A stretch of DNA of 64,000 nucleotides from Fimbriimonadaceae bacterium (GTDB lineage: Bacteria; Armatimonadota; Fimbriimonadia; Fimbriimonadales; Fimbriimonadaceae). The translations under genes and the position numbers were made by a program. Every line of letters starts with the position of its first letter. Position 1 is the stretch's first letter. Below, piece after piece: positions 34,763 to 42,579 of the stretch. The notes under the pieces are model-generated. The model had not been told where the DNA came from and made no database searches. It saw nothing but the letters and a program-made list of their open reading frames with translations. The DNA is taken from the NCBI GenBank assembly GCA_026129685.1, contig JAHCHO010000011.1, forward strand, positions 50,233 through 114,232, given 5' to 3'.

Positions 34763-35619
34763 AAATAGCTCAGGATCATGTCCATCCTCCCCGCCCAGGC
34801 GCCCTCGTTGTGAACCGCGAAGCCGTCTTCGTAATACACCAGGTCCTTGCCCAAGACCCATCCCTTCTGGATCATCGCGTCCCGAAGCTCGCGGGCTTGG
34901 ACCACCGCGCCAGGACCCTCGAGCGTGCCCATGTCCAGCCACACGCGAGCGTTCGGCTTCTTCGACAGGGCGTTCACCCGTTTGATCATCAGTCGTTCGT
35001 CCCACCATAGCGACGGCGAGACGACCCCCCACTTGCCGAAAGCGTCGGGACGGGAGAGACCCAGGTGAAGGGTGACGATGCCCCCGAACGAAGACCCGCA
35101 GATCGCCGTGTTCGCCGGGCCGCGCTTCGTGCGATAGGTCTTGTCGATCAGCGGCATCAGTTCGTCGGTGAGCATCTTGCCGTAGAGATCGGCGCGGCCT
35201 CCCGCCTCGTTCTGGCCCATCCGCGCTTTCGTCGGCAGGTACTCGTTCGCCCGGTCCATTCCGGCGTTCGAGACCCCGACGATGATGACAGGTTCGATCA
35301 GTTTGGTGCGGATCAACGCCTCCGCGGCCTCGTCCGCTCGCCACTCCATGTTCGGGAGGTAGGACGTCATGCCGTCGAACACGTTTTGGCCGTCGTGCAT
35401 GTAGAGAACCGGGTAGCGGCGGGAGGGCTCCTTGTCGTAGTCGGGCGGTAGATAGACCCAGACGTCGCGCGCGTTACCCAGCACCTTGGACTCGAACCCC
35501 TTGATCGACTTGACCGTGCCAGTGATCGAGGTCTTCCGTTCCGGTTGGGGGCGTTCCTGAACGGGGCCGACGGCGACGGCGAAGGCGAGGATCAGGCCGA
35601 GCGATTGCATGCTCCGCAT
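34747..35619 (-). CDS. Exported esterase of the enterochelin-esterase (Fes/D) fold
   Basis: An alpha/beta hydrolase of 290 residues with signal peptide at 1-20. VWVYLPPDYDKEPSRRYPVLYMHDGQNVFDG, here seen as a split family match, is typical of putative esterases of the Fes/IroE class. The nucleophile is the Ser in ICGSSFGGIVTLHLGL (about 170); an Asp in the MDMG-like segment and the His in GFAVHNEGAW would complete the triad. Substrate may be a siderophore or acetylated polysaccharide; undecided. Two ATGs (35619, 35610) are possible starts. Confidence 0.87.
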   Translation of the reverse strand: MRSMQSLGLILAFAVAVGPVQERPQPERKTSITGTVKSIKGFESKVLGNARDVWVYLPPDYDKEPSRRYPVLYMHDGQNVFDGMTSYLPNMEWRADEAAEALIRTKLIEPVIIVGVSNAGMDRANEYLPTKARMGQNEAGGRADLYGKMLTDELMPLIDKTYRTKRGPANTAICGSSFGGIVTLHLGLSRPDAFGKWGVVSPSLWWDERLMIKRVNALSKKPNARVWLDMGTLEGPGAVVQARELRDAMIQKGWVLGKDLVYYEDGFAVHNEGAWAGRMDMILSYFYGRS

Positions 35620-35657
35620 TCTGTCACCGAGCCAAGCCGCCGTCTGGGACGGTCTGT

Positions 35658-35663
35658 TACAAT
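35658..35663 (+). promoter_or_regulatory. putative -10 hexamer TACAAT before terC
   Basis: TACAAT lies 9 bases before the ATG at 35673, with no Shine-Dalgarno sequence. Transcription would begin within two or three bases of the start codon. Confidence 0.5.
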
Positions 35664-35672
35664 CCCCGCGAG

Positions 35673-36416
35673 ATGGATCTCGCGTGGCTCGCCAAACCGG
35701 AAACCTGGATCGCCTTCCTGACCCTGACGGTGCTCGAAATCGTTCTTGGCATCGACAACATCGTGTTCATCTCGATCCTCGCCGGCAAACTCCCGGAGAG
35801 CCAGCGGGCGAAGGCGCGGCAACTGGGCCTCAGCCTTGCCTTGATCACGCGAATCCTGCTCCTTCTTTCGATCACCTGGGTGATGGGCTTGAAGGCCGAG
35901 CTGTTCGGAGTCATGGGGCACGGGTTTTCCGGCCGAGACCTGATCCTGCTTCTGGGCGGGCTGTTCCTGATCTACAAGGCGGTGAAGGAGATCCATGGCA
36001 AGCTCGAGGGCGAGGAACACGCCGAGAGTGGCGCGAAGGCGGCGACGTTCAGCGCCGTTATCGCCCAGATTCTGGTGCTGGACATCGTGTTCTCACTGGA
36101 CTCGGTCATCACGGCGGTTGGAATGGCGAGCCAGGTTGCGGTGATGATCGCGGCGGTCATCGTCGCCGTCGGGTTCATGCTCCTGTTCGCCGGCCCGCTC
36201 AGCGACTTTGTCGACAAGCACCCCACGGTCAAGATGCTGGCCTTGGCGTTTCTCGTGCTCATCGGGGTCAACCTGGTCGCGGAGGGCTTCGGGACGCACA
36301 TCGAGAAGGGCTATACGTATTTCGCGATGGCCTTTGCGACGGGGGTGGAGATGCTCAACCTTCGCCTGAAGAAGGGTTCCGCGCCGGTCAAGCTGCGCGG
36401 CCCCGCGCGTCCGTGA
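35673..36416 (+). CDS. TerC family integral membrane protein
   Basis: A 247-residue protein with about seven membrane segments. TVLEIVLGIDNIVFISILAGKLP near the N-terminus and LDIVFSLDSVITAVGMA in the middle are the two acidic intramembrane motifs of TerC, which resemble those of cation exchangers. Homologues export manganese or load it into secreted proteins, or take part in tellurite resistance. I looked for a yybP-ykoY manganese riboswitch upstream and found none; the space is only 53 bases. Confidence 0.93.
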   Translation: MDLAWLAKPETWIAFLTLTVLEIVLGIDNIVFISILAGKLPESQRAKARQLGLSLALITRILLLLSITWVMGLKAELFGVMGHGFSGRDLILLLGGLFLIYKAVKEIHGKLEGEEHAESGAKAATFSAVIAQILVLDIVFSLDSVITAVGMASQVAVMIAAVIVAVGFMLLFAGPLSDFVDKHPTVKMLALAFLVLIGVNLVAEGFGTHIEKGYTYFAMAFATGVEMLNLRLKKGSAPVKLRGPARP

Positions 36417-36438
36417 ACCCGAACGGGTCGATCCGCGT

Positions 36439-36444
36439 TAGGTT
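36439..36444 (+). promoter_or_regulatory. putative -10 hexamer TAGGTT before the PepSY gene
   Basis: TAGGTT lies 6 bases before the ATG at 36451; the space lacks a ribosome-binding site. Confidence 0.4.
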
Positions 36445-36450
36445 AGAACC

Positions 36451-36978
36451 ATGTACCACGGCTCCCGAATCTGGCACCGTCGGCTCGGCGCGATTGCGGC
36501 GGTTTTCCTCGTCCTGATCGCCGGGACGGGCTTCTTGCTGGCGAACAAGGCGCGGTTCTCGTGGATGCGACCGCCCGAGGCCAAGGGCGGCGCCTTTGAA
36601 CGTCTGACGGAGGTGGTCTCGCTGGACCAGGCGGCGCGGGCCGCGTTTGCCCTCGGTCACCCGGAACTGCAAACCCATCGGGATATCGACCGCATCGACT
36701 ATCGGCCCAAGCGCAACATCTTCAAGGTGATCAGCAAGACGGGCTACCGGGAGGTCCAGGTTGACGGGAAGACGGGTGAGGTCCTCAGCTCCTCGTACCG
36801 GACCGACCAGCTGACCGAGCACGTCCATGACCTCAGCTTCTTCGGCGACGCCTTCCACGGCTGGGTCCTGCCCGGGGTCGCGCTCGTGTTGTTCTTCCTG
36901 GGGTTGTCGGGCACGTACATGTACTTCGTGCCCGTCTGGCGGCGGGCGGCGTTCCGGCGGAAGCGGGCCAGGTCGTGA
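36451..36978 (+). CDS. PepSY-associated membrane protein
   Basis: A 175-residue inner-membrane protein: a first hydrophobic segment (about 10-31, IAAVFLVLIAGTGFLLANK), a PepSY-like extracytoplasmic domain (about 40-115, with REVQVDGKTGEVLSS), a His-rich HVHDLSFFGDAFHGW turn and a second segment (about 132-155). This matches short PepSY_TM proteins, sometimes linked to iron or haem reduction. Partner genes are not adjacent. It has its own putative leaderless promoter. Confidence 0.8.
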   Translation: MYHGSRIWHRRLGAIAAVFLVLIAGTGFLLANKARFSWMRPPEAKGGAFERLTEVVSLDQAARAAFALGHPELQTHRDIDRIDYRPKRNIFKVISKTGYREVQVDGKTGEVLSSSYRTDQLTEHVHDLSFFGDAFHGWVLPGVALVLFFLGLSGTYMYFVPVWRRAAFRRKRARS

Positions 36979-37074
36979 CCCCCCTGTCTGAAGGCCCAAC
37001 GGCCGCTCGGGGGCTCGGTTACTGGAGTACCTTTTCCAAAGGTAACGACAAGGACTAGCAAAGTTCACCTCCTT
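36979..37074 (+). other. Structured interval between the PepSY gene and ftsY, possible small RNA
   Basis: This 96-base interval contains several short pairings (CCCCC with GGGGG at 36979-37013; ACCTTT with AAAGGT around a 3-base loop; CAAGGA with TCCTTG) directly before a strong terminator. It could be the 3' end of the PepSY transcript or a separate small RNA. It did not match the signal-recognition-particle RNA or a riboswitch I know. Confidence 0.35.
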
Positions 37075-37105
37075 GCGGTCGGATAGCACTCCGGCCGCTC
37101 TTTTT
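37075..37105 (+). terminator. Rho-independent terminator upstream of ftsY
   Basis: GCGGTCGGA pairs with TCCGGCCGC across a 6-base loop (one G-T pair) and is followed by TCTTTTT. It ends transcription from the PepSY gene or of a short RNA encoded in the interval 36979-37074, 66 bases ahead of ftsY. Confidence 0.85.
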
Positions 37106-37156
37106 GTGCCACGGGACGCCAGGGCCCTGTCCTTGACCTTGGGGCTCACCGGCGTC

Positions 37157-37162
37157 TACCCT
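37157..37162 (+). promoter_or_regulatory. putative -10 hexamer TACCCT before ftsY
   Basis: TACCCT lies 8 bases before the ftsY ATG. An AAAGG string in the spacer could alternatively be a ribosome site. Since a terminator lies just upstream, ftsY needs a promoter here. Confidence 0.45.
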
Positions 37163-37170
37163 AAAGGCAG

Positions 37171-38043
37171 ATGTTCAAGCGGCTGATGCAGCAGGTCGAT
37201 CGGGTACTCGGCCGAGGCGTGATCGACGACCGACTCTACGACGAGCTCGAGGAAGCGCTGCTCCAGTCGGACACGCACATCGAGACGGCGACCACGATCT
37301 TGGACGAGCTTCGGCGAGCGGTTCGGGAAGAGAAGATCACCGAACCGGCGGCGATGAAGGAACGGCTGAAGTCGGCGATCGCCGCCCGTTTCAGGCAAGA
37401 GGGTCCCGCCGGACTCACGGTTGCGGACGAATCCCCCACGGTCTACCTGTTCGTCGGGGTGAACGGCGTCGGCAAGACGACCACCATCGCCAAGGTGGCC
37501 CACTTGTTGCGGCGCAAGGGGTTCAGCGTGCTCCTCGCGGCGGGAGATACTTTCCGAGCGGCGGCGATCGAACAACTCGAGATCTGGGGGGAACGGGCGG
37601 GCGTCTCGGTGGTGCGGAACCAGCCGGGATCCGACTCTGCCGCTGTGATCTACGACGCGATCCAAGCGGCGAAGGCGCGGGGCATCGAGTTCGTCCTTGC
37701 GGATACCGCCGGAAGGCAACACAGCAAGGGCCACCTGATGGCCGAACTGCAGAAAGTGGCGAAAGTCACGGAAAAGGGGCTTGGTCGCAAGCCGGACGAG
37801 GTTCTGTTGGTGCTCGACGCGAACACGGGCCAGAACGCGATCCGTCAGGCGGAGGAGTTCACCAGATCGGCCGGGGTGACGGGGCTGGTCCTGACGAAGT
37901 TGGACGGTACCGCCCGCGGGGGCGCCTTGCTCGGCGTCTACGAGCGGTTTCGGATTCCGATCAAGTTGATCGGTGTCGGCGAGAAGATGGAGGACTTGCG
38001 GGACTTCAAGCCTGCGGAGTTCGCCGAGAGTTTGTTCGCCTAG
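37171..38043 (+). CDS. ftsY: Signal recognition particle receptor FtsY
   Basis: SRP-dependent GTPase that docks ribosome-SRP complexes at the membrane. The 290 residues form only the N and G domains, without the acidic A domain of E. coli. P-loop GVNGVGKTTTIAKVA at about 92-106, AGDTFRAAAIEQLE, the G3 DTAGRQHSKG, TKLDGTARGGA and GVGEKMEDLRDF are all present. Its TAG stop shares the palindrome CTAG with the stop of the convergent methyltransferase gene. The short form is usual outside proteobacteria. Confidence 0.96.
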   Translation: MFKRLMQQVDRVLGRGVIDDRLYDELEEALLQSDTHIETATTILDELRRAVREEKITEPAAMKERLKSAIAARFRQEGPAGLTVADESPTVYLFVGVNGVGKTTTIAKVAHLLRRKGFSVLLAAGDTFRAAAIEQLEIWGERAGVSVVRNQPGSDSAAVIYDAIQAAKARGIEFVLADTAGRQHSKGHLMAELQKVAKVTEKGLGRKPDEVLLVLDANTGQNAIRQAEEFTRSAGVTGLVLTKLDGTARGGALLGVYERFRIPIKLIGVGEKMEDLRDFKPAEFAESLFA

Positions 38044-38615
38044 ACTCTCCGCCGCGCCACGACGTGGAACACGTGCCAGTGCTTGGGTTCGCCCTGCACG
38101 GTAACCGAGTTGCGCTCGGCCTCCTCCCAGTCTAGGACCTCGAACGCGTCGAAAAGCGCTCGGGCCTCTTCGGCGGTGTAAGCGGCGCAACCGTCCGCGA
38201 CCCACGAGTCGCGAACGCCCAGAATCTGGCCGATGAACAGCCCGCCGGGGAGGAGGGCGGCGACGATCTCCGGCCAGAACGCGTCCGACTCTGAACGAGC
38301 CATGAAGAAGAGGCTGAGGACGGCCACGACCGCTTCGCAAGGCGGAATCGTCATCTCCTGAAACCGATCGGCGACGACCTCGACGGGTGCCCCCGGGGGA
38401 AGTCGGGCGATCAGTTTGGCCCGAGCGGTGGGGTGGGGTTCGACGGCGAGCACTCGGTACCCTCGGTCGAGGAGGTGGAGGCACGACTTGCCCGTGCCGC
38501 ACCCCAGGTCCACCGCCAATCCCGGCCCGTGCAGGTGGGCATCGGCCCTCCCAAAGATCGGGTGGAGCGGTTTTGGCTCGGCCGCCTCGAAGTAGCCTTC
38601 GAAGTCCCAGTTCAC
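38040..38615 (-). CDS. Class I SAM-dependent methyltransferase, TehB-like
   Basis: A 191-residue cytosolic methyltransferase: motif I AVDLGCGTGKSCLHLL (about 33-48), post-I VLAVEPHPTAR, motif II AVVAVLSLFFM and a GGLFIGQILG strand. Overall resemblance is to tellurite-resistance TehB and related small methyltransferases; the true acceptor is unknown. It starts at a GTG with CACAAT 6 bases upstream. It converges tail to tail with ftsY. Confidence 0.85.
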   Translation of the reverse strand: MNWDFEGYFEAAEPKPLHPIFGRADAHLHGPGLAVDLGCGTGKSCLHLLDRGYRVLAVEPHPTARAKLIARLPPGAPVEVVADRFQEMTIPPCEAVVAVLSLFFMARSESDAFWPEIVAALLPGGLFIGQILGVRDSWVADGCAAYTAEEARALFDAFEVLDWEEAERNSVTVQGEPKHWHVFHVVARRRV

Positions 38616-38640
38616 GGCTCGATTGTGATTGAAGGAAGGG

Positions 38641-39117
38641 CTACGCCGCGAGGCGTTCGCGCAGGCTGACGCCGATGCAAACGTCGCCGTGCTGACCGAG
38701 TTCGAGCGGGATGTTGATGAGGGGAGCCCCGGTCATGCTCATCATATCGACATTCTTTCCTCGAATCACCGTGGGAGGCGTGATGTCGCACCGGTATCCG
38801 TGCTTCGAAAGCAGAGTCAGGGCGTTGCCGCTGATCATGTTCCCCAGTTCGGCAACCGCGCTCGCCGCCATCTGGTCGAAGGTCACAACTGTCTTGCCCA
38901 TCATGAGGCCCGCGATACGGTCGGCGGTCACGACGGACATCCCGTAGAGCACCATGCCTTCCACCTGCCCGGTGATGCCCAGCACGACGTTCACCTGTTG
39001 CATCGTGACGATTTCCGGCAGGGCTTGCAGTTGGCCTCGGACCGGGCGAAGACCCACCACCGATTCGAGCACTCGGTGGGCCGCTTCGGCGAACGGACTG
39101 ACGTATTCAACTCGCAT
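38641..39117 (-). CDS. CheX-like chemotaxis phosphatase
   Basis: A 158-residue protein of the CheC/CheX fold. EYVSPFAEAAHRVLESV at the start, GMVLYGMSVVTADRIAGLMM and the active-site helix with AASAVAELGNMISGNAL (Glu and Asn of the CheX E-x2-N signature) are seen. CheX dephosphorylates CheY-P. Its neighbour, 10 bases upstream in the same transcript, is a single-domain CheY-like receiver, so the pair is probably regulator plus phosphatase. No flagellar or other chemotaxis genes are in the window. Confidence 0.9.
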   Translation of the reverse strand: MRVEYVSPFAEAAHRVLESVVGLRPVRGQLQALPEIVTMQQVNVVLGITGQVEGMVLYGMSVVTADRIAGLMMGKTVVTFDQMAASAVAELGNMISGNALTLLSKHGYRCDITPPTVIRGKNVDMMSMTGAPLINIPLELGQHGDVCIGVSLRERLAA

Positions 39118-39127
39118 GGGTCTCTCC

Positions 39128-39490
39128 CTAGGCGGCTAATCGGACCACCGCGTCCACGACCCGATCCGGCTTGAACGGTTTGACGACGAAGTCGCGTGCG
39201 CCCAAGCGAATCGCCTCCATCACCAGGGCTTCTTGGCCCATCGCGGTGCACATGACGACCTTGGCGGTTGGGTCGTACTTCCGGATCGCGGCCAGCGCGC
39301 TGAGCCCGTTCCCGTCGGGCATGGTGATGTCCATCGTCACGACGTCGGGATCGACGGCGCGGTAGAGGCGGACCGCCTCTTCCCCCGTTCTCGCCTCACC
39401 GACGATCAAACAGCCTTTTGCTCTCAAGATGTTCCGCAGCGTCACCCTCATGAAGAGGGCGTCGTCCGTGATCAAAACCCTTACGGGCAT
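39128..39490 (-). CDS. CheY-like single-domain response regulator
   Basis: A 120-residue receiver: VLITDDALFMRVTLRNIL with the acidic pair at 9-10, phospho-acceptor Asp in DVVTMDITMPDGNGL (about 53), MCTAMGQ with conserved Thr and FVVKPFKPDRV with the Lys. It has no output domain and so works by protein contact. The CheX-like phosphatase follows 10 bases downstream, and an HDOD protein precedes it by 226 bases on the same strand. Its partner kinase is not evident here. Confidence 0.94.
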   Translation of the reverse strand: MPVRVLITDDALFMRVTLRNILRAKGCLIVGEARTGEEAVRLYRAVDPDVVTMDITMPDGNGLSALAAIRKYDPTAKVVMCTAMGQEALVMEAIRLGARDFVVKPFKPDRVVDAVVRLAA

Positions 39491-39511
39491 GTCCTCGCCT
39501 CCCGATCAAGT

Positions 39512-39531
39512 GCCCGGCCGGGCGGCCGGGC
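39512..39531. other. GC-rich hairpin upstream of cheY-like gene
   Basis: GCCCGGCC and GGCCGGGC form a perfect 8-base stem with a 4-base loop, 22 bases ahead of the CheY-like ATG. It may be the terminator of the HDOD transcript (without a T tract) or a structure in the cheY leader. Confidence 0.35.
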
Positions 39532-39716
39532 GCTTGGATTTCCGTGTTGTGCCGATCGGTGGGCGATCTCTCGTGACCACCGGACCAAGCGTTGACCCTC
39601 CGTGCCGGTCCGCGTTTCCGCGTTCGCACTTTGGATTGTTGGCAGCTCTCTGCAATATCCCCATGTGAATATTCACTATTGTGCGTGCCCGCACCCCGTG
39701 CGGAGGTTTCGCGGCC

Positions 39717-40679
39717 TCATTTGACGTGGGGATCGTCGAACATCCGGGCGTACCCGACATAGGCCGTGTACGATCGCGTTCGCAAGTCGACCAAGTCTTC
39801 CTCTTTGAGCCGGAGGCGAAGCATCGGCCCGGGCACCGCACTGGGGCTCGGGGGCACCGGAGCCTCCGGCTCGTCGGCGCGTTCGGCGGTGGTGCCCGAC
39901 TTCTCGGCTTCCTCCTTTTCCATGTCGGCCAAGACCGCCTGCACCATCGTCTCGCTCAGAACCATTCCGATGTGGACGCAATCCACGATCTTGGACGCGG
40001 GTTCGCACGCATCGGGATCGTGGTGGTACTTGATCGCGTCCACGATCGACTTGGGGAGGTTCCACATTTCGGCAAGGTGAGACCCCATGTCGGCGTGAGT
40101 GAATCCCAGCACCTGCTTTTCAACGGAATCGAAGGTGGCGTTCTTGCGAAGCAGCTGTCGCACGAGCACCCTTACGGTGCCGTGAGCTCGCGTCTCAAGC
40201 CAGAGTCCGATCGCGATCTTGCCCAGGTCGTGAAGCAGGCCGGCGGTGAACACGTGGTCGGTGTCAGGCACTCGGACGGCGCGCGCGACCTCTTGCGCGA
40301 TGTAGGCGGTGCCGAACGCGTTCATCCACATCTGTTTCGGCTGGAGGTCGTAGGCGCGAATCGGCTGCTGCATCCAAGCGTAGGTCGCGGCGACCATCGC
40401 CAGGTTTCGGACGCTCCGAAGCCCGAGCAGAACCACCGCGTCTTGGACGTCGGCGATCTGCCGGGCGAGACCGTAATATGGGCTATTGGCGAGTCGTAGA
40501 ACCCGGGCGCAAAGGGCGGGATCGTGGTTGATGAGGTCGGCGATCCGGGCGGCCGTGCAAGTGGGGGATTCCGACTCGCGCATGATCTGCAACGCCGCCG
40601 CTGGAAACGCGGGCAGGTCGCCCGTATTCGTTGCGATGTCGTTCAGCGTGGTCAGGGACCTTAGGTTCGGCTGTACCAT
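39717..40679 (-). CDS. HDOD-domain signalling protein
   Basis: A 320-residue protein whose residues 15-215 form an HDOD domain, the degenerate HD-like helical domain found in bacterial signalling: LPAFPAAALQIM at the start, INHDPALCARVLRLANSPYYGL, IADVQDAVVLLGLRSVRNLAM, GLLHDLGKIAIG (HD motif retained here) and ADMGSHLAEMWNLP. The C-terminal 100 residues are charged and end in a short amphipathic tail. Such proteins often act with CheY-like receivers, c-di-GMP or motility control. The neighbouring CheX/CheY pair supports that context. Confidence 0.88.
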   Translation of the reverse strand: MVQPNLRSLTTLNDIATNTGDLPAFPAAALQIMRESESPTCTAARIADLINHDPALCARVLRLANSPYYGLARQIADVQDAVVLLGLRSVRNLAMVAATYAWMQQPIRAYDLQPKQMWMNAFGTAYIAQEVARAVRVPDTDHVFTAGLLHDLGKIAIGLWLETRAHGTVRVLVRQLLRKNATFDSVEKQVLGFTHADMGSHLAEMWNLPKSIVDAIKYHHDPDACEPASKIVDCVHIGMVLSETMVQAVLADMEKEEAEKSGTTAERADEPEAPVPPSPSAVPGPMLRLRLKEEDLVDLRTRSYTAYVGYARMFDDPHVK

Positions 40680-40992
40680 CGGATTCTCTCGTCACCCACA
40701 ACGTGGTGCGTACGAAGCGAATCGGGCGACGTGGTGTCGCCTCGTTCGCTTGGACCCGTTTTTGCCTTCGCAGCGATGTCCATCTCTGTATCGGCATTCG
40801 GCCCCGGCTTGATCACGCCTTCGTCGCGAACTTCACGGTGAAATGCGGTCGGCTCCCACCAACTCTCAAGAGCGGACCCGCCGAGCGGATTATCGGTGGG
40901 GACGAGGCGCCTCCGCATCAGGCGGAACGCAAACCTGGCGCTTGTAGCGGGTTGGCAGGAGGCGGGAGGCCCACCGACGAACTTGGGGCCGC
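40680..40992. other. Divergent intergenic region, no gene seen
   Basis: These 313 bases separate the HDOD gene (minus) and the DASS transporter gene (plus). I see no convincing open frame, RNA gene, repeat or strong hairpin. Promoters for both genes should lie here, but no hexamer pair stands out. Confidence 0.5.
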
Positions 40993-42462
40993 ATGCAGCC
41001 GGGCCCTTCCAACAACGTGCGCCTGTACCCAAAGCTGTTCTTCGCGGCGTTCTTGGCGGTCGGTTTGTGGCTCGCCCTTTCGACGTTGCCAGACGCTCAG
41101 CGTTCGGTGGCGGCCGTCTTCGGCTTCACGGTGGTGCTTTGGGCGACGGAGGCGTTACCGACCGCGGTGACCGCACTCCTCTCGACGTGCCTTCTCATCC
41201 TTCTATGTGGCATCGATCCGAAGCTCGCTTTCGGGGCTTACGGCAACTACATCATCCACCTGTTCATTGGAAGCTTCATCATCGCCAAGTCGATCGAGAT
41301 CACGGGGCTGAACAAGCGGCTCGCCTGGACCATCCTCTCCAAGCCTTGGGCGACCCGCTCACCGAGTGGCCTGATCCTCACGATGGGTGGGATCGTCCTG
41401 CTGGTGTCCTCCTTCGTATCGAACACGGCCACGACGGCGATGATGATTCCGATCGTCTTGACGCTGCTCAAAGCCCTGAACACGGACCAACCGGGTGTTT
41501 CCTACGCCACCGGGGCGATGCTTATGCTGACCTGGAGCGCAAGCGTCGCCGTCGGTACTCCGGTGAGCACCCCACCGAACATGATCGGCATCGGTTTGGT
41601 CGGGGAAGCGACCGGGAAGGCGATCTCGTTCGGGCAGTGGACGACTTTTGCCGCGCCCATCAGCCTGATCATGCTCCTCCTGGCATGGGCCATCGTTGGT
41701 CTGTTGTTCCGGGGCGGGGCGCCCGATACGAAAGCCGGACGGGAAGAGGCGGTTCGCCGATGCGCCGAATTGGGGGCGATGACGCAAGGCGAACGCAACG
41801 TGCTGATCGCGTTCGGGGCCGCTGTCGGGCTTTGGCTCTCCCCCGACCTTGCGGGGTGGCTTCTCGGGCCAGACCACCCGACGACCATCTTTTGCCGGGA
41901 GCGCATCACCTCGGCGGTGGCCGCCCTGCTCGCGGCCTCAACGTTGTTCGTGATGCCGGACGCAAGCTCGGAATCGGGAAGGACGATCACCTGGAGCCAA
42001 GCACGGACGATCGACTGGGGCACCATCCTCCTTTTCGGGGGTGGCATCGCGCTGGGGGACGCGATGTTTCGGTCGGGCCTCGCCAAAGCGCTCGGGGAAG
42101 CCGCCGTGCAGGCGACCGGGGCGAACTCGCTGTGGGGCATCACGTTCGTCATGATCGTCGCGGCCGTTGGGGTGAGCGAACTGGCGAGCAACACCGCTGC
42201 CGCGACGACGATGGTGCCGGTCGCCATCGGTCTGGCGCAGGGTGCCGGGGTCGATCCCACGATTCCGGCGGTGGCGACGACGATCGCGTGCAGCCTTGGC
42301 TTCATGCTTCCCGTCAGCACGGCGCCGAACGCGATCGTCTACGGAAGCGGGCTCGTCCCCGCAAAGCACATGATGCGCGCCGGCATCATTATTGATCTCG
42401 TCGGCATCGCGGTCGTATTCGGCGTCATGCGCGTCCTGATGCCGATCCTGGGTTTCGGCTAG
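40993..42462 (+). CDS. DASS/SLC13 family anion:sodium symporter
   Basis: Inner-membrane carrier of 489 residues with about 11-12 hydrophobic segments. The two Ser-Asn-Thr motifs that bind substrate and sodium are present: SSFVSNTATTAMMIPI (about 137-152) and SELASNTAAATTMVPVA (about 395-411), each followed by family segments (SVAVGTPVSTPPNMIGIGL; LPVSTAPNAIVYGSG). Substrates of the family are di- and tricarboxylates or sulfate; the exact one is unknown. It stands alone between the HDOD and hemW genes. Confidence 0.93.
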   Translation: MQPGPSNNVRLYPKLFFAAFLAVGLWLALSTLPDAQRSVAAVFGFTVVLWATEALPTAVTALLSTCLLILLCGIDPKLAFGAYGNYIIHLFIGSFIIAKSIEITGLNKRLAWTILSKPWATRSPSGLILTMGGIVLLVSSFVSNTATTAMMIPIVLTLLKALNTDQPGVSYATGAMLMLTWSASVAVGTPVSTPPNMIGIGLVGEATGKAISFGQWTTFAAPISLIMLLLAWAIVGLLFRGGAPDTKAGREEAVRRCAELGAMTQGERNVLIAFGAAVGLWLSPDLAGWLLGPDHPTTIFCRERITSAVAALLAASTLFVMPDASSESGRTITWSQARTIDWGTILLFGGGIALGDAMFRSGLAKALGEAAVQATGANSLWGITFVMIVAAVGVSELASNTAAATTMVPVAIGLAQGAGVDPTIPAVATTIACSLGFMLPVSTAPNAIVYGSGLVPAKHMMRAGIIIDLVGIAVVFGVMRVLMPILGFG

Positions 42463-42579
42463 AGTCAAGCCGACAATGGGATTTGCCCCGTCCCGAGGGA
42501 GGAAACGGGGCTAGTGGGGAGGGTGGTCTTGCTAGACTCAACCCTTCATACGCTGATTGCGGGCGGCGGAAGTTCCCGA

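Noticed and set aside
35620..35672. Manganese (yybP-ykoY) riboswitch before terC
   Set aside because: Only 53 bases are available between the divergent genes and no matching core is seen.
36979..37105. SRP RNA or riboswitch before ftsY
   Set aside because: The interval lacks the SRP RNA GGAA tetraloop and conserved bulges, and lacks the conserved cores of c-di-GMP or fluoride riboswitches. Kept only as an unassigned structured region.
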